64,000 nt of DNA. It comes from Symbiodinium natans (lineage: Eukaryota; Sar; Dinophyceae; Suessiales; Symbiodiniaceae). The notes beneath the pieces were generated by a model. The model made no database searches. It saw only the letters and a list, made by a program, of their open reading frames with translations, and had not been told where the DNA came from. A program made the translations under genes and the position numbers. Every line of letters starts with the position of its first letter. The first letter of the stretch is position 1. This document shows positions 30,421-41,509 of the stretch, piece by piece. The stretch is from positions 1,342,001 through 1,406,000 of the forward strand of contig CAJNDS010002091.1 of the NCBI GenBank assembly GCA_905221605.1. The letters are read 5' to 3'.

Positions 30421-33400
30421 CTAATATCCGCCAAGTGACTTGTTGTACAATGAAAGACCTGCGACTATGATGAACGCAATCGCAAAGATGGAGACGCCAA
30501 ACATCCTCTTGTGCTGACTCGCAAGCTGGTCGAGCATCTTCTCGTTTGATCGGCTCAGGGAATCCAGGTGGCCACTAATGTCGCCACCGGCTGCAGATTT
30601 GTGAACATTCTCAATATCGATGTGCAAATCTGCAAGCTTTTTGCCCCGAGCGTCCGTATCCCTGTGCGCCGCAGCATGTATGTCTGCAAGCTCCTTCTTT
30701 ATGGCCTCAAACTCCTCGCCTAGATTGTGCCCTGTCTTCTTGTCGATCTCTGCCTTCACGCTTTGAAAGCTCCTGGGCGTTGTGGCGGGTGGGGCCGGGG
30801 GGGGGGAGGGGGAGAGAGTGGGGCAGCATCTGCATCTTTGATTATACAAGCCAAGGCGCGCTTCCACAGCGGCAACGCGCTTGCTAAGTGCCTGAATCGC
30901 TGCCTTCATCTGTTCCCGTTGAGGCTTTGATTCGATGACGAGCTTGAAAACCTGAGGCCCAGGAGCGTTCGCAAACCTTGCCAAGCCCCCCTTTTGCAAT
31001 CCAAGCAACCATGTTTGTGAGCTCCTTTATGGCCTGCACTCCAGAAGCAAATCATAAAGAGAAGGCTAAGGGGACTGCATGCCATGTCCTCGCCTCAGAC
31101 TCAGCTCGATGATCTCTGAAGCTGGAGTGGGCACCAAGAACGTCTTCTTTGTCCCCGGTTGGGGCTTTCACATCGGGGACACTTGCCATGGAATCCTCAC
31201 CTTGCCCGTCTGCATAGTTCAGGACCTGAGGCGCTCCCTGAAGTACAACTAGCAGGACCTAGCCGGATGTACACTGCTTACAAACACAGAGTCAGCGATT
31301 CAGCCCTCATCCCTTCTGGCATTTTGTTTCCTTGCTGGTCGTTTTACACATGGTTTGTTGAACGACACATCCATGTCTCGTTTCTTTGCGAGGAGACACA
31401 ACCTCGGCTAGACTTTGCAGGTGCCTGTCTGCTAGGACCCCCCAGCCGAAGACCGTCCGTATACCGTTCACCAGAAAGAAGACCATCATGAGCGATGAAG
31501 AGCCCATGACCCGGCCAGAAATAGTTGCCGCTGACCACTGCAACTCAAAATTGCCGCCTGGTGGCTTTGAGGCCTTTCAATTCCACAAATGCACTTCTCT
31601 CCCGTGCAGGGTAGTAGGTGTCTTTGGAACCACCATAGCAGGAGAAGCCAACGAAGCCTCCTGCCTTTACATTCCTCAGGCTGCCAGGCTTCGGGTGCAT
31701 CGAATCGACGACATGAAAGAATTCAATTTACGGCCGTACTTCATGAATGAAAAAGGGACCTCCACTTTGAAAAACATCTGCTATTTATCGAGCGGAAGTG
31801 ACGCGTTGAGAGTGATAGTGCCTTTCTTCTCGCCTTTGTTCTCCACTGTGATCACAACCTCATTAGGCTTCACTCTGATTTGAACCAGGTAGTCCTCCCC
31901 GTTCTGGAAATCGAGCTGCAATTCTGCGTCCTTTCATCGTCCGAAGCCAGCGAGGACAAGACAACACGATGGATACTGCAATCATGGAGATGGACTCATA
32001 GCTTCGGCAAACTTGCTAAACACTACTGTATCAATATCACTGGTGGGATTTGCTACGCAAACCTCAAAAGAGTGCAGAACACCACATGGCACAACAAGAA
32101 CGCGCCACGGGGAGCACCAAACGGATAACTGGTGCTCCAAAGCGGAAAACTGTGTGCACTGTGCCGCAGAGCACTCCCAGAGGGTGCAAAGGTCAAAATC
32201 CCAAACCCTTGCATTGAGTATAGGCCACTGAAGGCACCGAGATGCGGCGCCCTGAATCAAACCCTGTCTTCAAGAAACGAAAGGAGAACGTCAGCCTTTT
32301 TATCAAACCCTGGCCTAAAACCCACAAAACCCTTAACCCCAAACCCTAATCCCTACCCTCAAACTTTGGCCGAAGTCTCAATCCCAAAAACGCTAGCGGA
32401 GCCCCAAACAATGTAAAACCACGACGACGGCGGCATGTCGCTAGCGTCACGCATGCGCAGGCGACCACGTGAGCGTGACTTCTAAACCGCAAACGGTGCG
32501 AATGCAATCTCAATTAAGAACGAACGTGCAAATCATGCCCCTCCCTGCTATGTTTTCGCGAAACTGCGCAACCACATCGTACTCGACACATTCTTTGACA
32601 GCGATTGAAGCTATTCAGTTTTATTAGTTTTTTGGTTTGAAGCTTGAAGCTGTTGGTGCTGTGTTTTGATCGCTCAAGTAGCTTTGGCCAGCTTCTCGCA
32701 AACCCCCAAAAACAGCACTCATGCACGCCCCAAAGCCCGAGCCGCGAGGCAAACCCGTGCACGCTTAGCATGGGTTTGCGGGCTGCACTGCAACTCGCAG
32801 ATTCATGGCGGGCAGGACACCTCCCTCTGAAACCTGGATTGAGGCTACAAACATCGTCTGATTTTCTGCGCTGACCTGGCTTCTGGTGAGCGACCCTTCT
32901 GTTGATTCCAAGTCTCGTCACCCCAAGAACCCTTCCCTTGCGCCTAATTACATGACTTCTGCTTCTCATCATGTTCGTGGTCTCGAGTTTCGAGATGTCT
33001 GGTATAAAAGGAGAAGTATGTTCAGACAGACAAGTTAGGGATACCGGCGCAGCTGAGGGTGCGGCAGCCTTAACGAAGGATGAGCCAGAATCACCGTAGC
33101 TTGCACTCACTGAGCTCTTGCCGACTTCATCCCTGCCAAAGAAAACCTTGGGAAGTAACTCAGCATTCAAGAGGTGCGCACCCCTGTTAGCGCGCGCAGC
33201 TGCTCTATGAGGCCAAGTCAAGACAAGCAGCCCCAACTCCTTTATACTGCGTCCTATATCCAAAGATGCCAAGCCCCATCTGCTTGACATATGGTGTGTA
33301 CCATGTGCCCGCAATCAACTCATCTTGGTTGTGCGAATGCTTCATGCTTGCATCAATCACGACCTCAGATGCGTTCTCCTCAGTATACCAGAAGGCGAAG

Positions 33401-33714
33401 CCATCGTGCTCAAAGCCTGCTACTCCCGGCTTGGCGGAGAAAGTAAACTCTGCCGAGAAGTCATTGGTCTTCAACGGCAATTTGCTGAAAATGGTGCCTA
33501 CGCGATCAGCAACCCCTGGCGTCAGGATGAGACTTCTGTGGCTGGGCATGGTCGTCCCTGACAAGTGCCACATCTTTGCCAGATGGTTGATATCTGGAGG
33601 GTTCGAAATTGAGTGCCCTGGCAGGGGCGATGGCCCCGCTTGCGCAGAGGAGGGCAGAAAGCCTGCTATCGCCAGTAAAAGCGCAGCGCTACGCATCATC
33701 CGGCCCCAGGCCAT
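30421..33714 (-). CDS. L-type lectin cargo receptor, ERGIC-53/VIP36-like
   Basis: Predicted type I membrane lectin that would escort N-glycoproteins from ER to Golgi. Exon 1, 33714-33232, starts at ATG with a signal peptide (SAALLLAIAGFLPSSAQA) and the lectin N-half: WHLSGTTMPSHRSLILTP, ADRVGTIFSKLPLKTNDFSA, GFAFWYTEE, GLGIFGYRTQYKGVG. A GC-AG intron (33147-33231) leads to exon 2 (VFFGRDEVGKSSVSASYGDS). Later blocks: about 31935-31790, ELQLDFQNGEDYLVQIRVKP then NEVVITVENKGEKKGTITLN; about 31670-31620, GGFVGFSCYGGSKD, the last lectin strand. C-terminal exons: about 30953-30845 and 30770-30424, coiled-coil stalk (EEFEAIKKELADIHAAAHRD), membrane helix FGVSIFAIAFIIVAGLSLY and tail NKSLGGY. The tail lacks the KKxx and FF signals of animal ERGIC-53. 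One lectin exon between 33080 and 31940 is not placed. Confidence 0.75.
32310..32366. repeat. Degenerate telomere-like sequence in a lectin-gene intron
   Basis: Repeated CCCTAA/CCCTTAACCCC/AAACCCTAATCCCTACCC words. Confidence 0.55.
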
Positions 33715-34344
33715 GAGGCACCAGCGGTCGGTCAGAAATCAGCGGACAAACTCTCGCAGTTTCTTGGTCCTCCGGGGCCAAAGTGCATCGTCAAGCGACA
33801 AGCAAAACGATCATTCCATAACACTCAACTTCAGTATGCACTTCAATATGCACTGTTCCATGCGCTTTCTGCCTCCGAAGCTGGCTGGCCCGCCGCAGCT
33901 CGCACAAGAGCGCGGTTCGGCGCGCGGCCCTATCCTACAGTGCTACAATGTGCTACAGCTTGAGCCCACATGACACGGCACAACCCTCGCGCACCAACAT
34001 GCGGTTCGCCATGATGGCATGCATCATGGCATGCATCATGGCATGCATGATGGCATGCATAGCAATCATAGCAACACGAAGTCTACAGTCTACAGTCGCA
34101 GGCCTTGTATACCGCACGTAAAGATTCTTCTGCTGTGGCGGCTCCTGCCAGAGAAAGTGGCTTGCGGCTGCTTCTGTCTAGCCAGCACAGCAGGTCAGTA
34201 GGTAAGCAGTGCTAGGTCAGAGGGAAGTTGGCATGTCCAAGCAGCTAGTTTTTTATTAGGTCTCCTGCAAGATCAAGAGCTGGATCATCCAACTCTACTT
34301 GAGACGGATCAGACAGCCACCCCGCAATCGTAACCTGCATAACA
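33715..34344. other. No gene; includes a 12-bp tandem repeat
   Basis: 34011-34062 holds about four copies of CATGGCATGCAT-type 12-mers (self-complementary GCATGC). No protein-like frame elsewhere. Confidence 0.6.
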
Positions 34345-35470
34345 TCACTTCCACAGCAGGCAACTCACTCCACGTTGCAACCTGCACTGTGTGAGTGCAG
34401 TGTGACACACGATGGCATCTCCAGCCTGCGCATGCTGCCCTGCAAGGGCTTGCGAGGAAAGTCGAGGTTGCAGCCTGGGAGAAGGTTCCCGAACTTCGAG
34501 GGGGCCGGTTTCTGCAATGGTTTCCACCATGGTTTCCGCAATCGTTTCCGCAATGGTTTCCTCATTGTCCTGCGGTTCCAGCCACTGGTAGATGGCTTGG
34601 TGTGTCGACATTGGCGGCGTGGAGTTGGCATGGTCAGCATCAAGCAGGACGCGAGCAGCATCTCCTTGTGATGCTGCACCTTCCGGAACCTCAGGAAGAT
34701 CCACGCTGGTTTCTTCGAAGGCATCTGCATAAATCTTCGCGATGGCAAAGTGCTCGTGTTCCACTTCGTCCAGTTTTTGTGCGTCCAGGGGTGCAGGCGC
34801 AAGATCCACCGCCTGGTGCATCCCTTTCTGCAGCTTGGCAACATCCTTACATGTTGGCCGAGGAGTCAGCTGACAAGCAGAAACGGCTTTCTTTCTGTCA
34901 AGCTGCCTTTGCCATGGTTTTGCTTCTTTTTTTCGCTTTGCTTCCTTCCTAGCAGGGCTGACAAGGACACATCTTCAGGATATCTACTCGGGCCATGGCT
35001 TGGGCCTTTCTCGACGGCTGCTTTGAGGCCTCCCCACCTGCAAGCTTGCAGTCTCTTGCAACGTGCAAGACGTCACCGTGACTCGCCCCACGTCAACAGC
35101 AGGTGATCTGCACGGAGCCTTGCTGTCTGAATCTCTTGGAGCTGGCGTCTGTTCCTGAGGGGTGAGGGCAGGAAAGCCATAGACTTGACAACGGGCAAGC
35201 AGCAAGTTTGTCTGATTGCAGAAGAAGCGCCTGTGCTGACTTCACTGGGCTCACCCATCTTGGACTTCCGCGTTTTGCCTTTGCCCGGTAGTTCCAGTGA
35301 AGTCTTATCGTCCTTGTGGTCTTTGCTGCGATCGTCTCCATCAGGTTGATCTTGCTTTGGCTCGGCGCCAGCATGCGTGTCCTTCCACGCATTCTTCTTG
35401 CGCCGGCAGCGGCCTGGTAAGTGTTGCACACCCTGGTAAGTGTTGCACACCCCCGAAAACGCGAGGGCCG
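34345..35470 (-). CDS. Low-complexity charged protein of unknown function
   Basis: Blocks: about 35430-35235, KKNAWKDTHAGAEPKQDQPD then KDHKDDKTSLELPGKGKTRK; about 35160-35000, LTPQEQTPAPRDSDSKAPCR then VGRVTVTSCTLQETASLQ; about 34980-34865, EDVSLSALLGRKQSEKKKQN then HGKGSLTERKPFLLVS; 34821 to about 34400, LDEVEHEHFAIAKIYADAFE then ETSVDLPEVPEG and a repeat ETIAETIAETMVETIAET. The repeat comes from a GGTTTCCGCAAT-type tandem at 34515-34570. Lys-rich then acidic, probably disordered. No domain recognised. Confidence 0.45.
35418..35455. repeat. 19-bp direct repeat, two copies
   Basis: TGGTAAGTGTTGCACACCC twice in tandem; the complement is in the sense strand of the gene. Confidence 0.8.
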
Positions 35471-35864
35471 ACCCTAAACACACACGCTGAGCTCGCAAGG
35501 AAGAAGAGAAGGATGAAATGCGATATGTTCTCCACCACGCTGAAGCACAAATACTGCTGTCGCGTACGGGACGTATACACTAGAGCCCATAAAGATTCTC
35601 AACTTGGCGGGCCTGGGCATGATTCCTGCACCACCAGGATGCAGTCTCGCATGCCACTTATCACAATGAGAAGCTGTGCCTTAGAATCTAAACCTGACAT
35701 AGGCATGCATTCCACTGCGTCTCACCGACGTGCGCAGCTGCGGCCAGACTGGTGCGCCTGTACTTGAGGCAAGATGCGAGAAACTGAAAGCTAAAGAGGT
35801 ACTGGATGACCTTCTCCGAAGTCGACCAGGCGTCCTTCCGATCAGAGCCAGCAGAAGCAGAGGC

Positions 35865-36749
35865 TCAGCAAATGAACATGACGTTATTGTGCACTTGTTT
35901 TGGCGCTCTACGATGCCATGTTGATCGCTTGGCATGCGATGAATCCTCCTTCTCCATCAGAGGCAGAACTTCATCATTACTCCACCACCTGGTCGCAATC
36001 ATGGCTGGCTGTATCTGTCCAGGAAATAGTTGTGAACGCTTCCACTCGGACTGCGAAAATTGTGACCCCCACCCGAGTGGGTCATTCTCCGTACTATTGT
36101 CAGCCAAGTCGACAAAGTATTTGGCATACCTAGGAAGCGATCGGCCGCCAGACGTCCCAGAAACTGTGGACGCAAGAGAGAGCTTGGCATCTTGCGACTC
36201 CTTGTCCTTGATACTCAACGCGTGTGTCCTGAGCGCTGCGGTGCACATTCGAACTTTGACCACACATGGTTCAGCCGAGGCGCTTGTCTTTCCATTGGGC
36301 CTGCACATACATCACGCATCTTGTGACTGCGCATAAAGAGACTACAGGTGAGCCAGCATCCAGCCTGATCGATCTGGACCGATGGAAGATGCGGATACGG
36401 ACACTTGTACGGCTGCCACAGGTGCAGCCATTGTGCAAAAAGCCGTCCATGGAGCTGAACCTGGCCGCCTCAGCTTGTGGGGGGGCTCCAGCTCGTCACC
36501 AAACTGCCCCTACATGGTGTCCTTGCATATGCTGAGACTGCTGAGATCATGTCCGCTCATTTGGGCGATACCATCCAAGCCTTGGATTGTGCACTGCTCG
36601 GTTGCCGCTCTGCATCTGCTCTGGCATCTTGGACTCCAGCGATCTGCCAGTTCTGTGAAGTTGTGTTCTGGCCTGGGCAGCAGGCTCAACATTGTTGGCT
36701 GTACCAGTACCAGCAGGGCAGCAAGGCAAAAGAGCGAAACCATGTGCAA
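35865..36749 (-). CDS. Hypothetical, possibly secreted protein
   Basis: An upstream block (36743-36513) opens MVSLFCLAALLVLVQPTMLS, a signal-peptide-like start, then LPRPEHNFTELADRWSPRCQ and further cysteines. A downstream block (36308 to about 36030) reads EPCVVKVRMCTAALRTHALS, KDKESQDAKLSLASTVSGTS then GRSLPRYAKYFVDLADNSTE. The plus strand over 36382-36836 is also open, so the upstream block is less certain. No domain recognised. Confidence 0.35.
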
Positions 36750-37322
36750 GCCAGTAGCATAATTTCCCGTGCGATGCTCAGCAGCTTAGCGGCTGGTGCA
36801 GCTGGGGCCTGTCTCAAGAAACTCGAAAGGCCGTAATCGTTGCAGGATACAGCTCATGGAAGCACATCAAAGCTTGAGCCACCTCCACCGCAGCCTCCAC
36901 TCGCCTCAGCAAACCTTGGCAGCTCACCCCTGCATGAGCCAAGGATTGACTCGATGCAAATCAACCGAACAATGAGCCTGGCAGCCTGCGCACTCGTCGA
37001 TGCAGCATATTGCGAAGTGCGGGTTCGGAGCTACGCAATTGTGGGCTCCATTCACATAATTTGTGACCTCATCGCACATCTTTTTCTCTCTCTGCTGGTT
37101 CTCTCTCTGTGACTCTCTGGCTCGCTCGCTCGCGCTTGACTGAGCGAGATCCCTATGGAGGTGCTATTGAACCTCTGGGAGCCTCACCAGGATGCTTGGA
37201 ACGGATTGGCTCATGTCCAGAAGCCCCAGTCCGTGCAATTTCCTTGGTGCCAGCAACAGAAACTGTCTGGACTTGGGTCCCCTGGCATCAGCCCGAGCTC
37301 CCCTGCCCAAACGGCCAGCATA

Positions 37323-37397
37323 TCAATACACACACATACATATATACATATATATATATGTGTGTGTACATATATATATATATGTATATCTGTATTT
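37323..37397. repeat. (CA)n, (TA)n and (TG)n microsatellite
   Basis: CACACATACATATATACATA followed by TA and TG repeats. 36840-37140 upstream holds no gene. Confidence 0.85.
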
Positions 37398-37419
37398 CCC
37401 AAACAGTGAGTCAGCGCCA

Positions 37420-38105
37420 AGGGGTTCCTGGAAGAGGAGTAAGAAGTCAGCGATTCGATAAGGGTCACCCGACTGCACAACACGCCCACCCAACATGGCC
37501 AACTCATCGATCTGGATCGATTCGCTCACGCGCCAGGGCATTCTGCACATTGAATGAGGAAGCTAATTCAGCCTGATCGGGACATCAGGATTCAAGCCAA
37601 CGCCTCACAACACGAGCACTTTTCTAGGATTTCGACTCTCACACTCGCACACGGCCGGCAAGGCATCGGTTGGTAGGTTCATGACTGCGGGTGAAAAGGA
37701 TTTAGGGCCCACGGGTGCCCAACAAAATCGATGCTGCCAAATCCCCTTGGCCGAGGGGACCCTCCAGCACTCTAAGACCCCATCTCTTCCAGCGCGGGCT
37801 CAACGAAACCATGCTGGAGAGTTTCAAACACCTTCGACCAAGACTCTGGGAAGACTCTCGGAAGAAGAACTTGTTGCCGGCCGCCTGCCATCAAAAAACT
37901 CATCGACCATACAGGACGCTCTTCATGGACGGAGCTTGTGGCATGCGAGGCCTCTGGCACGCCGTAAAATGCCTCACACAGCTGCGCCCTTATTCATTCA
38001 CACCTTGTTGAAGATGTAAAGTGGCTGCCCTGCCTTCAGCGAAACTCTGCCATGACCAGTCTCGTCCAAGCTGCGCATGAGGGCCTGCATGTCCTGACCT
38101 GAGAG
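37420..38105 (-). CDS. EF-hand-like protein of unknown function
   Basis: Blocks: about 38105-38000, DSLSGQDMQALMRSLDETGH then GRVSLKAGQPLYIFNKV, where L..LD.TGHGRVSL resembles half an EF-hand loop (D.TG.G.VS) though with His at one ligand position; about 37995-37780, LCEAFYGVPEASHATSSVHE, SFLMAGGRQQVLLPRVFPES and WSKVFETLQHGFVEPALEEM; about 37765-37710, RVLEGPLGQGDLAASILLGT; about 37545-37420, SIQIDELAMLGGRVVQSGDP then YRIADFLLLFQEPLGADS. Good coding character throughout. More exons may lie further right. Calcium binding is only suggested. Confidence 0.45.
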
Positions 38106-38109
38106 GCTG

Positions 38110-38464
38110 TCAGGAATTCAACTGTCAGAAGTGGAGACCTCGTTCAACAGCACCAGTCAGCAATTCCAAAGAGCTCGAGGAAACATACATTGCTGCGCAG
38201 TGGCAATCTGCGTTCTGGAAAGATCCATATGCCCAGACCAGCTCAAGGAAGGCTGGCAGAGCGGACTTGAACGAATAGCTGTCGGCCTGGTCCATCGGAA
38301 TTCCATTGTTCCATTAGCGCTGTGGCAGCTATGCGTGACACCCCCTATCCATCTCCCTATCCCTGGAATGCATTATCGTTCTTTGCTATCGTTTTGCAAG
38401 GTGTTGGGGCATGCCTGGCATATCATGGCATACTCACCTGCCCAACGACATGTGCTGGACTTCC
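38110..38464. other. No resolved gene
   Basis: Possible 5' exons of the EF-hand-like gene (for example WNSDGPGRQLFVQVRSASLP near 38320-38245), not resolved. Confidence 0.25.
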
Positions 38465-38860
38465 AATGCTTCGTCGGCTTTAGTGCTGGAATCGACTGTT
38501 CTGTGAGTCGGGTGGATATTCACTGCTGGGTTTTCGTTGGTCGCAGTACAACCTTCGCAACGGGAGTCGACCTTGCCGTGAGCCGGCTGGATTTTCAATT
38601 TGTAGTGAATGTAGTACAAGCGTAGTACTGGAACCGATGTTACCGTGAGCCAGGTGCACTTTTGTATCGTTTTACAGGCTTAACATTTCCGTTTGCCGGC
38701 AAAATCTTCATTGATTACTAGTACAGGCTAGATACTGGAATCGACATTTGCAGGAGCCGGCTGATTTGCAGCACAAGCCGAGTATTGGAATCTACCTTTC
38801 CGGAACCTTTGATTTGTTAGTACTGAGTCAACATCTCCGTGAGCCCTGTATTGCCTTGCT
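38465..38860. repeat. Degenerate tandem array, about 60-bp unit
   Basis: Five to six units around GGAATCGAC, CCGTGAGCCGGCTGGATTT and TAGTACAAGC/TAGTACTG: for example 38488, 38561, 38625, 38739 and 38788. Units are 65-80% alike by eye. Confidence 0.6.
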
Positions 38861-39138
38861 TTATCGTTATCGTTTGTATCTCTTATCCTTTTCTCGAGCA
38901 CACTTCCCATGCGCGCAATTGAGGGCGGTTCTCTTTAATTGTCGACATGGTTTCTAATCATCGCCCCTCTTCTCTGTTGCATGACCAGGTGCTGCTGGCA
39001 AGACGTGGCGTGCAGTCTCCGCCACCAGCTTCTTCAACTGCCGCCACGACTCCGCATTCTGGGCAGCTGCCTTCTCATGTAGACCTCACGCTTGCTTGAC
39101 TGCAACAGGTCCCGGGCCCTTTCTGTCCCAGCAGAAAG

Positions 39139-39723
39139 TCACGACCTACCACTTGTTCGGCCACATTCGGCCACAAGGCGAAATCGGCGGATCATGGTTG
39201 CGTCTGTGCCCAGCTTCAGGGTCGAGGATTGTAGAAGCACAAGGTCCCAGTCGTTCCTTGGCTGTGGTTTCATGAGAAGCTCTTGCAGGTCGAACCGACT
39301 CATGGCCGAAGCACACGAGGACCACTGCCGAAGCCAGAACTCTGCGAAGCTCCTGCAAACATTCAGATGCCTAAGCCTCACGGCCAAACCTTCCTCTACA
39401 TGCCTCGATGGACCGACCCTGAACGACTGCAGCAGGGGGTTAAAACCTAAAGCCTAGAAGCCTCTGCGCGGCGAGCCGGGCCGAAGCGATACGCAGAGGG
39501 GGCTTTCCAGTTTCCAGCGCTTGGCTCCAAATCTCCAAACCCCCCCCCCCCCCGGCTCTTCCCCCGCCCTTCCCCAGATGAACCCCTCTTGGAGGGAGCA
39601 CGCCTTGGGTGCAAGCAGCTCATTGGCGGTGTGGTTGCGAAGCCTCCACGCGACCTTGAGCGAAGGGCTGATGTATACTCTGCAGTTCAAGGAATCACGG
39701 CACGAGCTGGCACGAGCCGGCAC
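39139..39723 (-). CDS. Hypothetical protein exons
   Basis: 39387-39139 reads CRSFAEFWLRQWSSCASAMS, RFDLQELLMKPQPRNDWDLV then LLQSSTLKLGTDATMIRRFR, well coding and ending at a stop. An upstream block (about 39690-39570) reads YISPSLKVAWRLRNHTANEL then LAPKACSLQEGFIWG. A C run at 39540-39554 separates them. No domain recognised. Confidence 0.35.
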
Positions 39724-39762
39724 GAGCCCCTAAAATCCAACGTTCACCCCCTTGGGCCCTCG

Positions 39763-40913
39763 TCAGAACCAAACCACTGGATGTTGCCCAGCTGCTTTGA
39801 AGGCAATGCGGACCTCTTTCATGATGAGCCTGCAGGAAAGGCTGCTCCAAGCATGAGTTGAGAATCCGCGACAGAAATCGCAGAACGCGTTCCGCAACGC
39901 GGTCCTCTGCAGAACCGCTGCATAGGCCGCAACTTCCCGCAGAGTGTAGGCATAGTTTGCTGGTAAGGCCTTATAACCGCCAGCATTGAGCGGGATTTCT
40001 GTCATGCCATGAACAAGAACTAAGAACTGGAATTCGGAAAGGTTCTGGCCGTTGCCATTGCTTGGGAAAGCTTGGAAGCCCTCGTTTGCAGCAAGCTCAA
40101 GTCAGCCAAGGCCTGCAAATGCCCAGGCGAAATCGAAGCACTGCACGCATTCCCAGAATCTTGCACAGGCCTTGGCTGGGTCTGGATTGAAAGGGTTGCC
40201 TTCCTGAAGACCTGCACAACAAGCACTTTGAAGTCACGGGTATGCTGGGAGCAAGTCGAAAACATTGAAGCTTCCTGGGTAATCTCTCCGGGCATTGAGT
40301 AAACATGATGCAGCAAAGCTTTACGGCAAAACCCTTAGAGCACCCAAGATGCTTCGCGCGCATCAAATCACTACGTGAGGACTCGAAGCTACATCCCAAT
40401 AGAGTCGGTTCATCATACGTTCACTTCAGGTACCTGAAATTCCGAGTAGGCATCCTGCACAAGACGTGTCAAAGCGCCTCGCAGGTTGATGCCGAAGTTC
40501 GTGTTGAAGAAAGTGTGCCTCTGTTTCTCCAACGCGTCTGAACACTCACACACTCACTCACTCACATACTAGTATGATTTCCGACAAGAGCAGCAGAAGG
40601 GGCCAAGCTGCACAAGATGCGCAGCAGCCCGAGCACCCACCCGACCCTTCGAGGTCTTTGGAAGGGCTCGGAAGCTAGGCTCCATCCACGCCTGACAGGT
40701 CTAACTTTTGGGACTCTCAACCCTGTGGTAGTTGGTACTACATCCTAAACCCGGGTTCCGCGCCTGAGCCTGTACAAGCAGCGGCAACGACTCAGCCTCT
40801 TGCCTTACACTGATGTCCAGCAAGCAGAAGAAACCTTGACCTGCTGATCTGCCGGCAAGATGCTCGGCTAGAGAGCGAAGTAACCGTGCTTCTAGCCCGA
40901 GGTCCAAGGCCAC
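39763..40913 (-). CDS. Hypothetical protein, at least five exons
   Basis: Blocks: 40913 to about 40740, LGLEARLLRSLAEHLAGRSA then GQGFFCLLDISVRQEAESLP; about 40545-40434, ALEKQRHTFFNTNFGINLRG then ALTRLVQDAYSEFQ ending at a GTACCTG donor; about 40325-40262, ARRDYPGSFNVFDLLPAYP; about 40240-40125, LQEGNPFNPDPAKACARFWE then CVQCFDFAWAFAG; 40005 to about 39850, MTEIPLNAGGYKALPANYAY then TLREVAAYAAVLQRTALRNA. Exon character is strong and splice words are present. Function is not recognised. 40920-41170 beyond it shows nothing. Confidence 0.5.
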
Positions 40914-41509
40914 CTCCTCACCGGAACCGATTCACCAGCTATGCTACAGCGTCAGAATGTTGACTTGTAAGCTAAAGTAGCTAAAGCATCAGCCATGGTC
41001 CTGATGAGGCTCGACCTGCCAACAGAAGGATGCAAGTAGGAGCAGGATGCCGGAGAAGATGACATAGCAGCAGAGACCGGGAGCGACCTGCATGGAAGCT
41101 TCAAATTCCTAAACCCAAAAAAAGCCTACATGGAACCCTCCAAAGTGCCGCCGGGTCACGGAGGTTGTCATGAAGGTTGCAGAAAACGTCGGCACACGCT
41201 AATCGGATGCTTGATCAGCTGACGCAGCACATGTTGGGGCCCTTTTCAGGAGATCCTTCTGATGACTGTCATGACTTATCACCACTTGTGCATAATGGGT
41301 CCAAACAACTCATATGGCAAGCATCTTTAAGACTCGGGCCCTATTCAAGAATTGCGGGTGTGTGTGTGTGTGGGGCGGGGCTGAAGCCGATTTCCAAGTC
41401 TGAGCATGGGACGGATGGGACGGATGTGACTGCCTCTGTGGCCTCACATAGTTCGTATAGACGGGGACCTTGTAGCCAGCGACCTCCATGTCAACACACA
41501 CACACACAC

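Noticed and set aside
34009-34066. 12-bp repeats as a CRISPR-like array
   Set aside because: The copies are directly adjacent without spacers; a simple tandem repeat.
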